Below, in pieces: positions 54,057 through 63,754 of a DNA stretch of 64,000 nt. The position numbers were made by a program, and so were the translations under genes. Source of the DNA: CAWGJC01 sp965276665 (GTDB lineage Bacteria; Pseudomonadota; Alphaproteobacteria; Acetobacterales; Acetobacteraceae); assembly GCA_965276665.1 (NCBI GenBank), contig OZ255620.1, positions 2,604,001 to 2,668,000 on the forward strand, read 5' to 3'. The notes under the pieces are model-generated. The model did not search any database. It saw only the letters and a list, made by a program, of their open reading frames with translations, and was not told where the DNA came from. The number at the start of each line of letters is the position of its first letter. Position 1 is the first letter of the stretch.

Positions 54057-55283
54057 ATGAGCAAGCCTGTCGACGGGGCGCCGCATGGCGCGATGCCGCG
54101 CACCGGGATCACGCGGCGTCAGGCGGCCGGGCTGCTCGCGGCCGCGCCGCTCGCGATCTCGCCGCTTGCGACCCCATGGGCGCGGGCCGCGGAGGCGCCT
54201 AAGGATCCGAGCGTCATCCGCATCGGCGCGCTGCTCGGCCTGACCGATCCGGGCGGCAGCCACAACGGCACGGTGATGCGCCAGGGCATCCTGCAGGCGG
54301 TGTCGGACGTGAACGCCGCCGGCGGCGTCGACGGCGTCAAGGTGGAAGCCGCGATCGAGGATCACCAGGGCGTGCCGAAGGGTGGCGTGGATGCGCTCGC
54401 CCGGCTGCGGCAGCGCTACGACATCCAGGCGGTGCTGAGCTCGTATTCGACCATCACCCAGGCGATCGCGCCGATCTGCGAGCAGCAGCAGATCATGGCG
54501 CTCGATGGCGGCTCGGTGTCGGACGCGCATGTCGGCGAGTTCAAATATCTGTTCCGCAACCGCACGCTCGCCTCCGACCTGGCGCGCGCAGCACTGGTGC
54601 CGTCGCAGGAGCAGAAGCTCACCAAGCTCGCCGAGCTCACGCGCACCACCGATGACGGTGCGAGCCTGGAGCGGGCGGGGCGCGCGTTCTGGACCTCGCA
54701 TGGCGGCACCGTCGTCGCCAACGAGATGATGACGCCGAACGCCAACAATATCGACACGCAGATGGCCAAGCTGCGGGTCAGCGGCTGCCAGGTGCTCGCT
54801 CTGTGGTCGTTCGACCCCGATCCCGGTCTCGGGCTGAAGCGCGCGCGGGAATTCGGCATGAAGATGCCGATCGTCGGCATCGAGTTCACCACGCAGATCG
54901 AGAAGGTCGCCGGCCCCGCCGCCGAGGGCTACAGCTACGCCTCCGATTACTTCGATCCGAATTCGCAGGATCCGGGGATGAAGGCGTTCGTCGCAGGCTA
55001 TGAGAAGCAGTACAACGCGGCGCCGGAATTCTATGCGGCGAACTATTATGACGGGTTCAAGCTGCTGGTGGAGTGCATCCGCCGGGCGCGGTCGCAGGGC
55101 GGCGATTATCTTTCAGGCAAGAACATGGTCGCGGCGCTGCGCGCGAACCCGAATTTCCCGACCATCTTCGGCGGCAGCCTGACCTTCGAGCCGAACGGCG
55201 TGGCGTTGAAGCCGATCGCCTTCTTCGTCGTGAAGGACGGAAAGGGCGCGTTCCAGAGGGTCATTAAGCTGGACCATTCGTAA
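54057..55283 (+). CDS. Liv-type ABC transporter substrate-binding protein
   Basis: A 408-residue type I periplasmic binding protein (LivK-like). A twin-arginine-like signal GITRRQAAGLLAAAP with cleavage after ARA near residue 45 leads into IRIGALLGLTDPGGSHNGTVMRQG. GGREGGAGG-type ribosome site (GGGAGGGAGGA) stands 5 bases before ATG 54057. Such receptors bind branched amino acids, aromatic acids or other small acids. The permease and ATPase genes lie convergent, 150 bases past its stop. Remnants of family A and C repeats occupy 55284-55433. Confidence 0.9.
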   Translation: MSKPVDGAPHGAMPRTGITRRQAAGLLAAAPLAISPLATPWARAAEAPKDPSVIRIGALLGLTDPGGSHNGTVMRQGILQAVSDVNAAGGVDGVKVEAAIEDHQGVPKGGVDALARLRQRYDIQAVLSSYSTITQAIAPICEQQQIMALDGGSVSDAHVGEFKYLFRNRTLASDLARAALVPSQEQKLTKLAELTRTTDDGASLERAGRAFWTSHGGTVVANEMMTPNANNIDTQMAKLRVSGCQVLALWSFDPDPGLGLKRAREFGMKMPIVGIEFTTQIEKVAGPAAEGYSYASDYFDPNSQDPGMKAFVAGYEKQYNAAPEFYAANYYDGFKLLVECIRRARSQGGDYLSGKNMVAALRANPNFPTIFGGSLTFEPNGVALKPIAFFVVKDGKGAFQRVIKLDHS

Positions 55284-55433
55284 ACGCGGGCTGGTGGCCG
55301 TTTGCCGCGCTTTTCCTCGCGCGAAGCGCAATCAAGCAAAGCAGCATATCCGAGCCGGCCAGTTCCAAACGGCATCTGTACTGAGTTCTAAGGGCTCCGC
55401 CCTTAGCGGGGTCCAGGGGCAGCGCCCCTGGTC
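55284..55433. repeat. degenerate family A and family C remnants
   Basis: 55284-55372 has fragments of family A (GGCCGTTTGCCGCGCTTTTCC, then CGCGAAGCGCAATCAAGCA from family C, then GCCAGTTCCAAACGGC). 55383-55433 is a clear family C end: TTCTAAGGGCTCCGCCCTTAGCGGGGTCCAGGGGCAGCGCCCCTGG, with two hairpins. It separates two convergent genes and ends 1 base before the livF stop, so it is a plausible bidirectional terminator. Confidence 0.65.
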
Positions 55434-56152
<719 letters not shown>

Positions 56153-56156
<4 letters not shown>

Positions 56157-57832
56157 CGGAAGTAGCGCTCCACCAGCTCGGGGTCCCGCATCAGCGTGGC
56201 GGGCGTGCCGCGCGCCATGTCGCGGCCGCCGTCGAGGAACACGATCTCGTCGCACAGGCTGCGGATCGCGTCGAGATTGTGCTCGATGATGCCGATGGTT
56301 TTCCGGCTCGCCGCGAGCTGGCGGATGATGCCGCCGATATGCGCGAGGCCGGCCGGATCGAGGCCGGAGAGCGGCTCGTCAAACAGCAGCACCTCGGCAT
56401 CGGTCGCGAGCAGCCGGGCGATCACCAGCAGCTTTTCCTCGGCGTAGGAGAGATCCTCCGCGAGATCGGTCGCGCGGCCGCGCAGGCCGACGAAGTCGAG
56501 GATCGCGAGCGCGCGCGCGGCATGCGCGGCCTCCTGCCGCCGCACCGTGCCGGGGCGGAGAAACAGCGCGAGGATGTTGTCTCCCGCCTGGCGCGGGAAG
56601 GCGACGATCACGTTGTCGAGCACCGTCATCCGGGAGAACAGCCGCAGATCCTGGAAGGAGCGGCCGACGCCGGCGCGCACGATCTCATGCGCCTTCAGGC
56701 CCTTCAGCGGGCGGTCGCGGAAGGTAATTTCTCCCTGGTCGGGCTTGAGGAAGCCGGTGAGCAGGTTGAAGGCGGTGGTCTTGCCGGCGCCGTTCGGGCC
56801 GATCAGCCCGATGATGCGGCCGCTTTCGAGCGAGATGTCGAGCGAGGTGATGGCGACGATGCCGCCGAACCGCTTCTGCATCCGGCGGCCAACCAGCGTG
56901 GCCGCGCCTTCCGTCGCGCCCGCAACCAGCGGCAGCGCGGCGCCGGCAGGGGCGGCGTCGATACGCCGGCCGCGGCGGCCGCGTTCGGGGATCATGCCTT
57001 CCGGGCGGAACAGCAGGAAGCCGATCAGCACCAGTCCGTAGATCAGCAGGCGCAGCTGATCGGCCATCAGCGAGGGCAGGTCGACGAAGAACAGCACCTG
57101 CGGGATCAGCAACAGCAGCAGCACGCCGACCAGCGTGCCGAGCAGATTGCCGCTGCCGCCGACCATCACCATCGAGAGGATCAGCACCGTCTCGTCCAGG
57201 CTGAAACTGTCCGGCCCGACGAAGGTGTAGTAATATGCGAAAAGCCAGCCCGCGGCGGCGGCCAGCGCCGCGGTGACGCCGAACACCGTCACCTTCATCG
57301 CCAGCACGTTCTTGCCAACGGAGACCGCGGCGGATTCATTCTCCCGCATCGCCTTGAGCGCGCGCCCGAACGGCGAGTTGGCGATCCGCCAGGCGATGCC
57401 GAAACAGATCAGCGCGACCACGAAGGCGAAGGGCAAAAAGGCGCGGTCGCCGCTCAGCGCATGGCCGAACAGCCGGATCGGCGCAATGCCGGCAATGCCG
57501 CCCGGGCCGCCGGTGAGGCTGTTCCAGTTGATGATCACCTCGAGCACGATCGACTGAAAGGCGAGCGAGGCGATGATGAGATAGATGCCCGAAATCCGCA
57601 GCGTCGGGATCGCCAGGCCGACGCCGACCAGCCCGGTGAAGGCGCAGGCGAGGACGAGCGTCAGCGGGAAACTCAGATGCGGCGCGAGGATCGCCGTCGC
57701 GTAGGCGCCGAGCGCGTAGAACCCGGCATGGCTGAAGGCGAACAGGCCGGAGAAGCCGATCAGCAGGTTGAACGAGGTCGCGAGGATCGCGTACATGCAG
57801 AGCATGACGCCGAGATGGAGCGCGATGTCCAT
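56153..57832 (-). CDS. fused LivM permease - LivG ATPase
   Basis: A 559-residue protein joining two usually separate subunits. Residues about 1-290 are the LivM permease (FSGLFAFSHAGFYALGAYATAIL, about nine helices, GGSGNLLGTLVGVLLLL). After a short Arg/Ala linker (RGRRGRRIDAAP) residues about 320-559 form the LivG ATPase: GPNGAGKTT, SFQDLRLFSRMTVLDNV, the signature read as LSYAEEK where LSGG is usual, and VLLFDEPLSGLDP. The degenerate signature is common in LivG-like proteins. ATG 57832 fits the permease N-terminus. Confidence 0.92.
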
Positions 57833-57873
57833 GCCTATGCGTCCATCACGCGGCCACCATCATGCCGCCATCA

Positions 57874-58746
57874 TCACGCGGCCCTGGGCTTGCGCGCGAG
57901 CCCGGTCGGGCGCAGCAGCATCACCGCGAAGAGCAGCACGAAGGCGATCGAGTTCTGCCACTCGGTCGGGATCTGCCAGAGCCCGACGCTCTCCACCAGC
58001 CCGAGCAGCAGGCCGCCGATGATCGAGCCGGGGATCGAGCCGATGCCGCCGACGACGGCGACCACGAAGGCGATGAAGATCGGCCGCGCGCCCATGGTCG
58101 AGCTCGCCCCCTGATCGAGCAGGATCAGCGCCGCCGGGATGCCCGCGATCGCCGAGCCGATGGCGAACACCAGGGTCGAGGTGCGCGCGCCGTCGATGCC
58201 GACGAGCTGCGCCATCGCGCGGTTATCCGTCATCGCCAGCACCGCGAGCCCGTGCCGCGTGCCGCGCAGGAACAGCGTCAGCAGCGCCACCACCACCAGC
58301 AGCGCGATCACCTGCCCGAGCTGGATCTCGGTCAGCACCACCGGGCCGATCAGGAACACGCCGGCCTGGAAATTCGGCACCACGTCGACGGTGGTGCCGA
58401 AGATGATGGTGAGCGCGGCCTGCAGCACGATCGACATGCCGAGCGAGAGGATCAGCACGCCGTGCGAGGAGATGCCTTTCGCCTCGAAGAAGCGGTAGGC
58501 GCCGAGGTAGCTCGCGGCCCCCGCGATCGCGCCGCCGGCGGCGCCACAGAGAATGGCGGAGATCTCCGGCAGGCCGAACACGCCGGCGCCGAGCCAGGCG
58601 ACGAGCGCGCTCAGCGCGAAGATCGGCCCGTAGGCGAAGTGGAAGATGCGGGTGGTGGCGAAGATCAGGCTGAAGCCGAGGCCGAGCAGCGCGTATTCGC
58701 AGCCATTGACGACGCCGTTGACCAGCAGCTGTACGAGCAGGTCCAT
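57874..58746 (-). CDS. livH: branched-chain/aromatic acid ABC transporter permease (LivH)
   Basis: A 290-residue permease with about eight helices. VNGCEYALLGLGFSLIFATTRIFHFAYGPIF is the family N-terminus, and GGIGSIPGSIIGGLLLGLVESVG the conserved C-terminal loop. First gene of the leftward livH-livMG-livF operon; its promoter region (58747-59034) contains two TTGA-N4-TCAA sites. Confidence 0.93.
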   Translation of the reverse strand: MDLLVQLLVNGVVNGCEYALLGLGFSLIFATTRIFHFAYGPIFALSALVAWLGAGVFGLPEISAILCGAAGGAIAGAASYLGAYRFFEAKGISSHGVLILSLGMSIVLQAALTIIFGTTVDVVPNFQAGVFLIGPVVLTEIQLGQVIALLVVVALLTLFLRGTRHGLAVLAMTDNRAMAQLVGIDGARTSTLVFAIGSAIAGIPAALILLDQGASSTMGARPIFIAFVVAVVGGIGSIPGSIIGGLLLGLVESVGLWQIPTEWQNSIAFVLLFAVMLLRPTGLARKPRAA

Positions 58747-58868
58747 GCGCTTGCCCGCGCGAGGCGGTTCCGTGCCGCGCCGCGCTTTGCCTCCCCTTTC
58801 CGCCGGCCGGTCGCGCGTCCCGCATCGGCGCCCGGCCCCGGCCCGACCGGCAGGAAATCAGCCAAAGG

Positions 58869-58880
58869 TTGATCAGTCAA
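58869..58880. promoter_or_regulatory. TTGA-N4-TCAA operator before livH
   Basis: TTGATCAGTCAA lies 122 bases upstream of the livH start. The -35 element seen with other copies is not recognisable here, so only the operator is proposed. Confidence 0.6.
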
Positions 58881-58937
58881 CACGGCGTTTCGGCCGCGGC
58901 GCGGCGCGGCGGCGGTTGCCAGCTTGCGCCCGATATG

Positions 58938-58949
58938 TTGATCTCTCAA
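58938..58949. promoter_or_regulatory. TTGA-N4-TCAA operator before the intact SMP-30 gene
   Basis: TTGATCTCTCAA lies 86 bases upstream of the SMP-30 start at 59035 in the divergent livH/SMP-30 region. No good -35 is visible at the expected distance. Confidence 0.6.
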
Positions 58950-59034
58950 CGCGCTCGGACGGGCTCTCCGCCCCCCCGGGTGCAAAAAAACCGGGCGCCG
59001 GAAAGCGTGGCCGCGGCAACGGGGGAACGATCGC

Positions 59035-59919
59035 ATGTTCGCAGGCCTGCCGACCATCCCCACCGAGGTGTTCGCCCGGCTGCCCGACGAGCACCGGCTG
59101 GCGCATGTCGAGACCGCCTGGAGCCGGTCGCGCGGCGGTCCCGGCCTGCATTCCTTCTTGGAAGGGCCCGCCTTCGACGCCGAGGGGCTGCTCTGGTGCG
59201 TCGATCTCGCGCATGGCCGCATCTTCCAAATTTCGGAACGCGGGGAATTCACCCTGTTCCACCGCTACGAAGGACGTCCGAACGGGCTGAAGATCGCGCC
59301 GGACGGAAGCATCCTGGTCGCCGATGCGATGAACGGCATTTTGCGCTTCGATCCGCGCACGCGCGCGATGACGACGGTTCTCGCCGAGTTCGAGGGCAAG
59401 AAGCTGCGCGGGCCGAACGACCTCACTTTGGCCGCGAACGGCGACATCTATTTCACCGATCCCGGAGTAAGCGATCTGCGGCGGCGGGAAGGCCGCGTGT
59501 TCCGCATCCGCACGAGCGGCGCGGTCGAGATGCTGCTCGACGACATCGCCTATCCGAACGGGCTGGTGCTGGCGCCGGAGCAGGACGCGCTGCTGATCGC
59601 CGTCACCCGCAGCCTGCAGGTGCTGCGCTTGGCGCTGCTGCCGGATGTGGTGGGGGAGCATCGCTGCGGCGTGTTCGTGCAGCTCTCGGGCGGGCTCGCC
59701 GGGCCGGACGGGATGACGGTCGACCGGGACGGCAATCTCTATGTCGCGCATTCCGGCCTGGCGACGGTGTGGAAATTCGACCGGCTCGGCGAGCCGCTGG
59801 CGCGAATGCGCTCCTGCACCGGGATCCGCACGACCAATCTCGCGATCAGCCCGGATGGCGGCAGCGCCTTCATCACCGAATCCGAAACCGGCACGATTCT
59901 TCGCGCGCGGCTCGGCTGA
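59035..59919 (+). CDS. SMP-30/gluconolactonase family protein
   Basis: A 294-residue six-bladed beta-propeller lactonase candidate. Metal-binding acidic residues are visible in SFLEGPAFDAEGLLWCVDL, the RPNGLKIAPDGSILVAD segment, RGPNDLTLAANGDIYFTDP and AYPNGLVLAPEQDALLIAV. The ATG has GGGGGAACG upstream. Full length, unlike the truncated relative at 50156. It likely hydrolyses a lactone or related ester in the same catabolic block. Confidence 0.88.
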   Translation: MFAGLPTIPTEVFARLPDEHRLAHVETAWSRSRGGPGLHSFLEGPAFDAEGLLWCVDLAHGRIFQISERGEFTLFHRYEGRPNGLKIAPDGSILVADAMNGILRFDPRTRAMTTVLAEFEGKKLRGPNDLTLAANGDIYFTDPGVSDLRRREGRVFRIRTSGAVEMLLDDIAYPNGLVLAPEQDALLIAVTRSLQVLRLALLPDVVGEHRCGVFVQLSGGLAGPDGMTVDRDGNLYVAHSGLATVWKFDRLGEPLARMRSCTGIRTTNLAISPDGGSAFITESETGTILRARLG

Positions 59920-60037
59920 TCATTGGGCTGGCTGGGCGGCCGTTGCGGCGACCCTCCCCTCCTGTGATAGAGCAGGCACCCGAGCGACGGGCCGTTTCCA
60001 AGCGGCGGCCCGTTTCCAAGCGGCGGGGAGTTCTCGG

Positions 60038-60592
60038 TTGAGCGGTGCGTCAGGGCGGCCCGAACGACATTCGATCAACTACCACATGCACGCGCTCTCG
60101 AGCTCGCTGTTCAAGGGCGCGACGCAGTTCTACGTGGCGCGGTTCGGGGTCGGGCTGCCGGAGATGCGGGTGCTGAGCACGCTCGACAGCCACGGGCCGC
60201 TCGCCGCCTACCAGCTCGTCGCCCGCACCGCGATGGACAAGGCGCTGGTCAGCCGCGTGCTCGCCGCCCTCAGCCGCCGCGCCTACGTCACCGCGGCGTC
60301 CGGCGCCACGCCGGTCGCGGCACGGCGGTGCGCCTGGACGCTGACGCGGTCGGGGCAGGATCTGGTCAGGCGGCTGCGGCCGATGTGGCGACGGCGCGAG
60401 GCGATCATCCAGGCGGAGCTGTCCGGCACGGAGCGGGAATTGCTGGTCGACATGCTGCAGCGGATGTTCTCGGCGTCCGAGGCGCTCCGCGCGCAGGAAG
60501 CGTGCGAGCTCAAGCCGGCCCCGCGGCGTGCGGCGCGGATCCGTGCGAAATCGACAGCGACGGAAACCGCCCTCCCGCCACGGGATCCGTGA
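60038..60592 (+). CDS. MarR family transcriptional regulator
   Basis: A 184-residue winged-helix protein: INYHMHALSSSLFKGATQFY begins the dimer helix, EMRVLSTLDSHGPLAAYQLVARTAMDKALVSRVLAALSRRAYV is the DNA-binding helix-turn-helix, and the wing carries a basic strand (PVAARRCAWTLTRSGQDL). TTG 60038 with GGGGAG 9 bases upstream is used; ATG 60086 is an alternative. Upstream is a short 19-bp direct repeat (CCGTTTCCAAGCGGCGG, twice). It lies beside the fah gene and is the best candidate to bind the TTGA-N4-TCAA operators. Confidence 0.85.
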   Translation: MSGASGRPERHSINYHMHALSSSLFKGATQFYVARFGVGLPEMRVLSTLDSHGPLAAYQLVARTAMDKALVSRVLAALSRRAYVTAASGATPVAARRCAWTLTRSGQDLVRRLRPMWRRREAIIQAELSGTERELLVDMLQRMFSASEALRAQEACELKPAPRRAARIRAKSTATETALPPRDP

Positions 60593-60617
60593 GCGGGATC
60601 CGACGCGGCCGGCACGC

Positions 60618-61922
60618 ATGAGCGGCTGCGACGCCACCCATGATCCCTCGCTGCGCAGTTGGGTCGCCTCGGCCCGGAATGAGACCGGGGAGACGGATTT
60701 TCCGATCCAGAACCTGCCGCTCGGCGTGTTCAGCCCATTGGGCGGCGCGCCGCGCTGCGGGGTTGCGATCGGCGATTGCATTCTCGACATCGCCGCGGCC
60801 GCCGCCGCCGGGTTGCTGCCCGGCATTCCCGCCGCTGCCGAGACGACCGAGCTGAATGCGCTGCTGGCGCTGGGGGCGCCGCCGCGGCAGGCCTTGCGCG
60901 CCCGGCTCTCGGCGCTGCTGGCGGAGGGCGCGCCGGAGCAGGCGGCGCTCGCCCGGATGCTGCATCCGAGCGCCGCATGCACGCTGCACCTGCCGGTGCG
61001 GATCGGCGACTACACCGATTTCTACGCCAGCCTGCATCACGCGGCGAATGTCGGGCGCATGTCCCGCCCCGACGCGCCCTTGACGCCGAATTTCCGGCAC
61101 ATGCCGCTCGGCTATCACGGCCGCGCCTCCTCGGTACGGCCCTCCGGCGCGGCGGTGCGGCGGCCGAACGGGCAGCGCAAATCGCGGCGCGAGACGGAGC
61201 CCGGGCACGGCCCGAGCCGCAACCTCGATTTCGAGCTCGAGCTCGGGATCTGGATCGGCCCCGGCAGCACGCTCGGCGAGCCGGTCCCGATCGGCGCGGC
61301 GGCCGATCACATCGCCGGCTATTGCCTGGTGAACGACTGGTCCGCGCGCGACATCCAGGCCTGGGAGGCGCAGCCGCTCGGCCCGTTCCTCGGCAAGAGC
61401 TTCATCACCAGCGTCTCGCCCTGGATCGTGACGCCGGAGGCGCTGGCGCCGTTCCGCCTCGCGCCGGCCGCGCGGGCGCCGGAAGAACCCGCGGTGCCGC
61501 CCACTCTGCGCGACGCGGCGGACCAGGCGGCGGGCGGGCTCGACATCGCGGTCGAGGCGTTCCTGCTGACCGCAGCGATGCGCGCGCGGAATCTGCCGCC
61601 CGAGCGGATCACCGCGAGCAGCACGCGCGCGCTCTACTGGACCGCGTCGCAGCTCGTTTCCCATCAGGCGAGCGGCGGCTGCGACCTGCGGCCCGGCGAT
61701 CTGCTGGCCTCGGGCACGCTCTCCGGCCCGGAGGCGGGGATGGAGGGATCGCTGCTGGAGATCACCCGGGGCGGCCGCGCGCCGCTCACCCTCTCATCCG
61801 GCGAAACGCGCCGCTTCCTCGAAGACGGCGATGAGGTTGTGTTCCGCGCGCGCGCCTCACGCGCCGGCTTCGCGACCATCGGGTTCGGCGAGCTGCGCGG
61901 GCGTGTGCTGCCCGCAATCTAG
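60618..61922 (+). CDS. fahA: fumarylacetoacetase
   Basis: A 434-residue enzyme that cleaves 4-fumarylacetoacetate to fumarate and acetoacetate, the last step of tyrosine/homogentisate breakdown. Sequence tracks the vertebrate enzyme: IGDYTDFYASLHHAANVG (metal Asp and catalytic His), MPLGYHGRASSV, NLDFELELGIWIG (two metal Glu), LVNDWSARDIQAWE (metal Asp) and PLGPFLGKSF. ATG 60618 is the first start matching the family. Its TAG stop is the first three bases of a family B element. Other homogentisate genes are not in the window, so the usual pathway must be completed elsewhere or the substrate differs. Confidence 0.93.
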   Translation: MSGCDATHDPSLRSWVASARNETGETDFPIQNLPLGVFSPLGGAPRCGVAIGDCILDIAAAAAAGLLPGIPAAAETTELNALLALGAPPRQALRARLSALLAEGAPEQAALARMLHPSAACTLHLPVRIGDYTDFYASLHHAANVGRMSRPDAPLTPNFRHMPLGYHGRASSVRPSGAAVRRPNGQRKSRRETEPGHGPSRNLDFELELGIWIGPGSTLGEPVPIGAAADHIAGYCLVNDWSARDIQAWEAQPLGPFLGKSFITSVSPWIVTPEALAPFRLAPAARAPEEPAVPPTLRDAADQAAGGLDIAVEAFLLTAAMRARNLPPERITASSTRALYWTASQLVSHQASGGCDLRPGDLLASGTLSGPEAGMEGSLLEITRGGRAPLTLSSGETRRFLEDGDEVVFRARASRAGFATIGFGELRGRVLPAI

Positions 61923-62043
61923 AGCATTTCACTTATGGTTAAGTCGGCGCCGGCCCTCGCCCCCGCCCGGCCCCCCACGAAGTATACTCGCGTTGGGGGA
62001 CCGGGCGGGGCGAGGGCCGGCGCCGACTTAACTGAACGCTCTA
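61920..62043. mobile_element. family B palindromic element, copy 3
   Basis: A 124-bp palindrome: TAGAGCATTTCACTTATGG at the left, TAACTGAACGCTCTA at the right, centre CGAAGTATACTCG. The left TAG is the fahA stop. It sits 25 bases before the promoter of the second crotonase. Confidence 0.88.
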
Positions 62044-62068
62044 GACGTTCGCCGCTCCGCCGCGCCGA

Positions 62069-62097
62069 TTGACAGAGTTGACAGGTCAACCTAGCGT
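62069..62097 (+). promoter_or_regulatory. promoter with TTGA-N4-TCAA operator before the second crotonase
   Basis: -35 TTGACA (62069-62074), GAG, operator TTGACAGGTCAA (62078-62089), CC, -10 TAGCGT (62092-62097), spacer 17 bp. It matches the ligase promoter at 53080-53108 over most of its length, including the -10. Confidence 0.8.
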
Positions 62098-62158
62098 CCG
62101 CAGCGAAATGCCGCGACGCGCGGCGCGCGTGTCCGCGCAAGAAACCGGGAGCGTTCCG

Positions 62159-62995
62159 ATGCCGCGTTACGAATCCCCCTATGACCCATCGAACATGCCG
62201 AAGACTCTCGAGCATGTGGTGTACGAGAAGAAGGGCCACGTCGCGTACGTCACCATCAACCGGCCGGAAGTGCGCAACGCGCTGCACAGCTACGCCTATG
62301 CGGAGCTGCGCGCCTGCTGGCGCGATATGGGGATCGACCCGGACATCTATTGCGGCATCGTCACCGGCGCCGGCGAGCAGGCCTTCTGCGCCGGGCGGGA
62401 CGTGAAATTCCTCGCGCAACATCAGGCGCAGGGCAAGCGCACGCCGCACGAGGATCCGAACAACCCGCTCTTCCACTGGGGCGGCGGCGGCCAGCCGAGC
62501 GACGCCAATCTGGAAAAACCGCTGATCGCCGCGATCAACGGGCTCGCCGTCGGGGTCGGCCTGTCGCTCGCCCTGCAGTGCCAGCTCCGCGTGATGGCCG
62601 ACACCGCCTGGATCGGCGACACCCACACCAAGATCGGCCGGCTCGGCAGCGCGCATAATCTGTACGAGGCGCTCCCGCGCACGGTCGCCGCCTATCTGAC
62701 GCTGTGCAACGGCCGGCTCACCGCGCAGGAATGCCTGCAGCACAGCATCGTCAACAAGGTGGTGCCGCAGGCGAAGCTGATCGAGACGGCGGAGCAGCTG
62801 GCGGAGATGATCTGCGACAGCTCGCCGCTCGCCGTGCAGGCGGCGGTGCGCCTCTATCGCCTCTCCGCCGCCTTCCCGCCCGCGCTGGTCGCCTATGCGC
62901 GCCAGCTCGACCAGGAGACCGCCGAGAGCGAGGACGGCGCGGAAGGTCCGCGCGCCTTTCGCGAGAAGCGCAAGCCGGTCTGGAAGGTGCGCTGA
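62159..62995 (+). CDS. crotonase-superfamily protein, paralogue 2
   Basis: A 278-residue crotonase starting MPRYESPYDPSNMPKTL, about 80 percent identical by eye to the protein at 49326, with FCAGRDVKFLA and NGLAVGVGLSLAL. As in the first copy, the position of the catalytic Glu is occupied by AWIGDTHTKIGRLG, so both share the same unusual active site. GGGAGCG stands 7 bases before ATG 62159. It has its own operator-containing promoter and is bracketed by family B elements (61920 and 63047). It probably acts on a CoA ester made by the NDP-forming ligase. Confidence 0.87.
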   Translation: MPRYESPYDPSNMPKTLEHVVYEKKGHVAYVTINRPEVRNALHSYAYAELRACWRDMGIDPDIYCGIVTGAGEQAFCAGRDVKFLAQHQAQGKRTPHEDPNNPLFHWGGGGQPSDANLEKPLIAAINGLAVGVGLSLALQCQLRVMADTAWIGDTHTKIGRLGSAHNLYEALPRTVAAYLTLCNGRLTAQECLQHSIVNKVVPQAKLIETAEQLAEMICDSSPLAVQAAVRLYRLSAAFPPALVAYARQLDQETAESEDGAEGPRAFREKRKPVWKVR

Positions 62996-63046
62996 CCGGC
63001 GCGCCAGTCAAGCGTCAGGACAACCAAGATCGGTCATGCAGGCCCC

Positions 63047-63164
63047 TAGAGCATTTTCGGTGGAGTCGGCGCCGGCCCTCGCCCCCACCCGGTCCCCAAC
63101 AAAAGTATAATACCGATGGGGGGCGAGGGCCGGCGCCGACTCCACCGAAGGTGAAAATGCTCTA
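63047..63164. mobile_element. family B palindromic element, copy 4
   Basis: A 118-bp palindrome: TAGAGCATTTTCGGTGGAG at the left, AAGGTGAAAATGCTCTA at the right, centre AAGTATAATACCG. The right CTA is the TAG stop (minus strand) of the lipoprotein gene. Confidence 0.88.
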
Positions 63165-63494
63165 GAGCCTGTGTTGCCGCCGGTACTGCGCGATCATGTC
63201 CGGCGTCACCTCCGGGCAGACGCAGGGCGCGCCGGGCACGCAAGCGGTGACGGCGGCCTGCAGGATGCGGATGCGGATCTGATCATCGGTCAGCGATGCC
63301 GGCGCGCGGGCGGTGGCGCGGTGGATCACGGCGCGGCGCGGCGGCTGGGCATCGGGGCGGGCGCCGTAATCGGGCGGCGGCAAGGGCGGCAGCGGGCTGT
63401 AATAGGCCGCGGTCGCGATCGGATAGGGCGCCTCGTTGTTGCAGCCGGCCAGCCCCAGCAGCAGGACGGACAAGGAGGCGGCGGTGCGGCGCAT
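63162..63494 (-). CDS. small lipoprotein, unknown function
   Basis: A 110-residue protein with a lipoprotein signal MRRTAASLSVLLLGLAGCN (lipobox LAGC, modified Cys at 18). The mature part has a Pro-rich segment (PLPPLPPPDYG) and a C-terminal helix with Cys in CVPGAPCVCPE. Family not recognised. ATG 63494 has GAGGAGG 6 bases upstream. Its stop codon comes from the family B element. Confidence 0.75.
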   Translation of the reverse strand: MRRTAASLSVLLLGLAGCNNEAPYPIATAAYYSPLPPLPPPDYGARPDAQPPRRAVIHRATARAPASLTDDQIRIRILQAAVTACVPGAPCVCPEVTPDMIAQYRRQHRL

Positions 63495-63578
63495 GACAGC
63501 CTCCTCACGCGGGCAGGAAACGTTGTACCCTAATCGGAATTCCGGGCGCTTTCCACTTCCGTCGGGATCTGCAACGGA

Positions 63579-63706
63579 TAGGGCACTATCGGTGGAGTCG
63601 GCGCCTGCCCTCGCCCCCACCCGGCCCCCATCGGTAGTATACTTTCGTTGGGGGGCCGGGTGGGGGCGAGGGCAGGCGCCGACTCCACCAAAGGTGAAAT
63701 GCTCTA
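63579..63706. mobile_element. family B palindromic element, copy 5
   Basis: A 128-bp palindrome with a decayed left end (TAGGGCACTATCGG), an intact right end (AAAGGTGAAATGCTCTA) and centre GTAGTATACTTTC. It lies between the lipoprotein gene and the cardiolipin synthase gene, both reading away from it. Confidence 0.88.
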
Positions 63707-63754
63707 GGTCGCCGCCGGCGTTTCGCTGCGGCGGCTCGGCCGAAGGGGAAAAGA

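Noticed and set aside
61920..63164. Flanking family B copies read as a composite transposon with the crotonase as cargo
   Set aside because: There is no transposase, and the same elements occur singly elsewhere. Kept only as a low-interest possibility in the findings.
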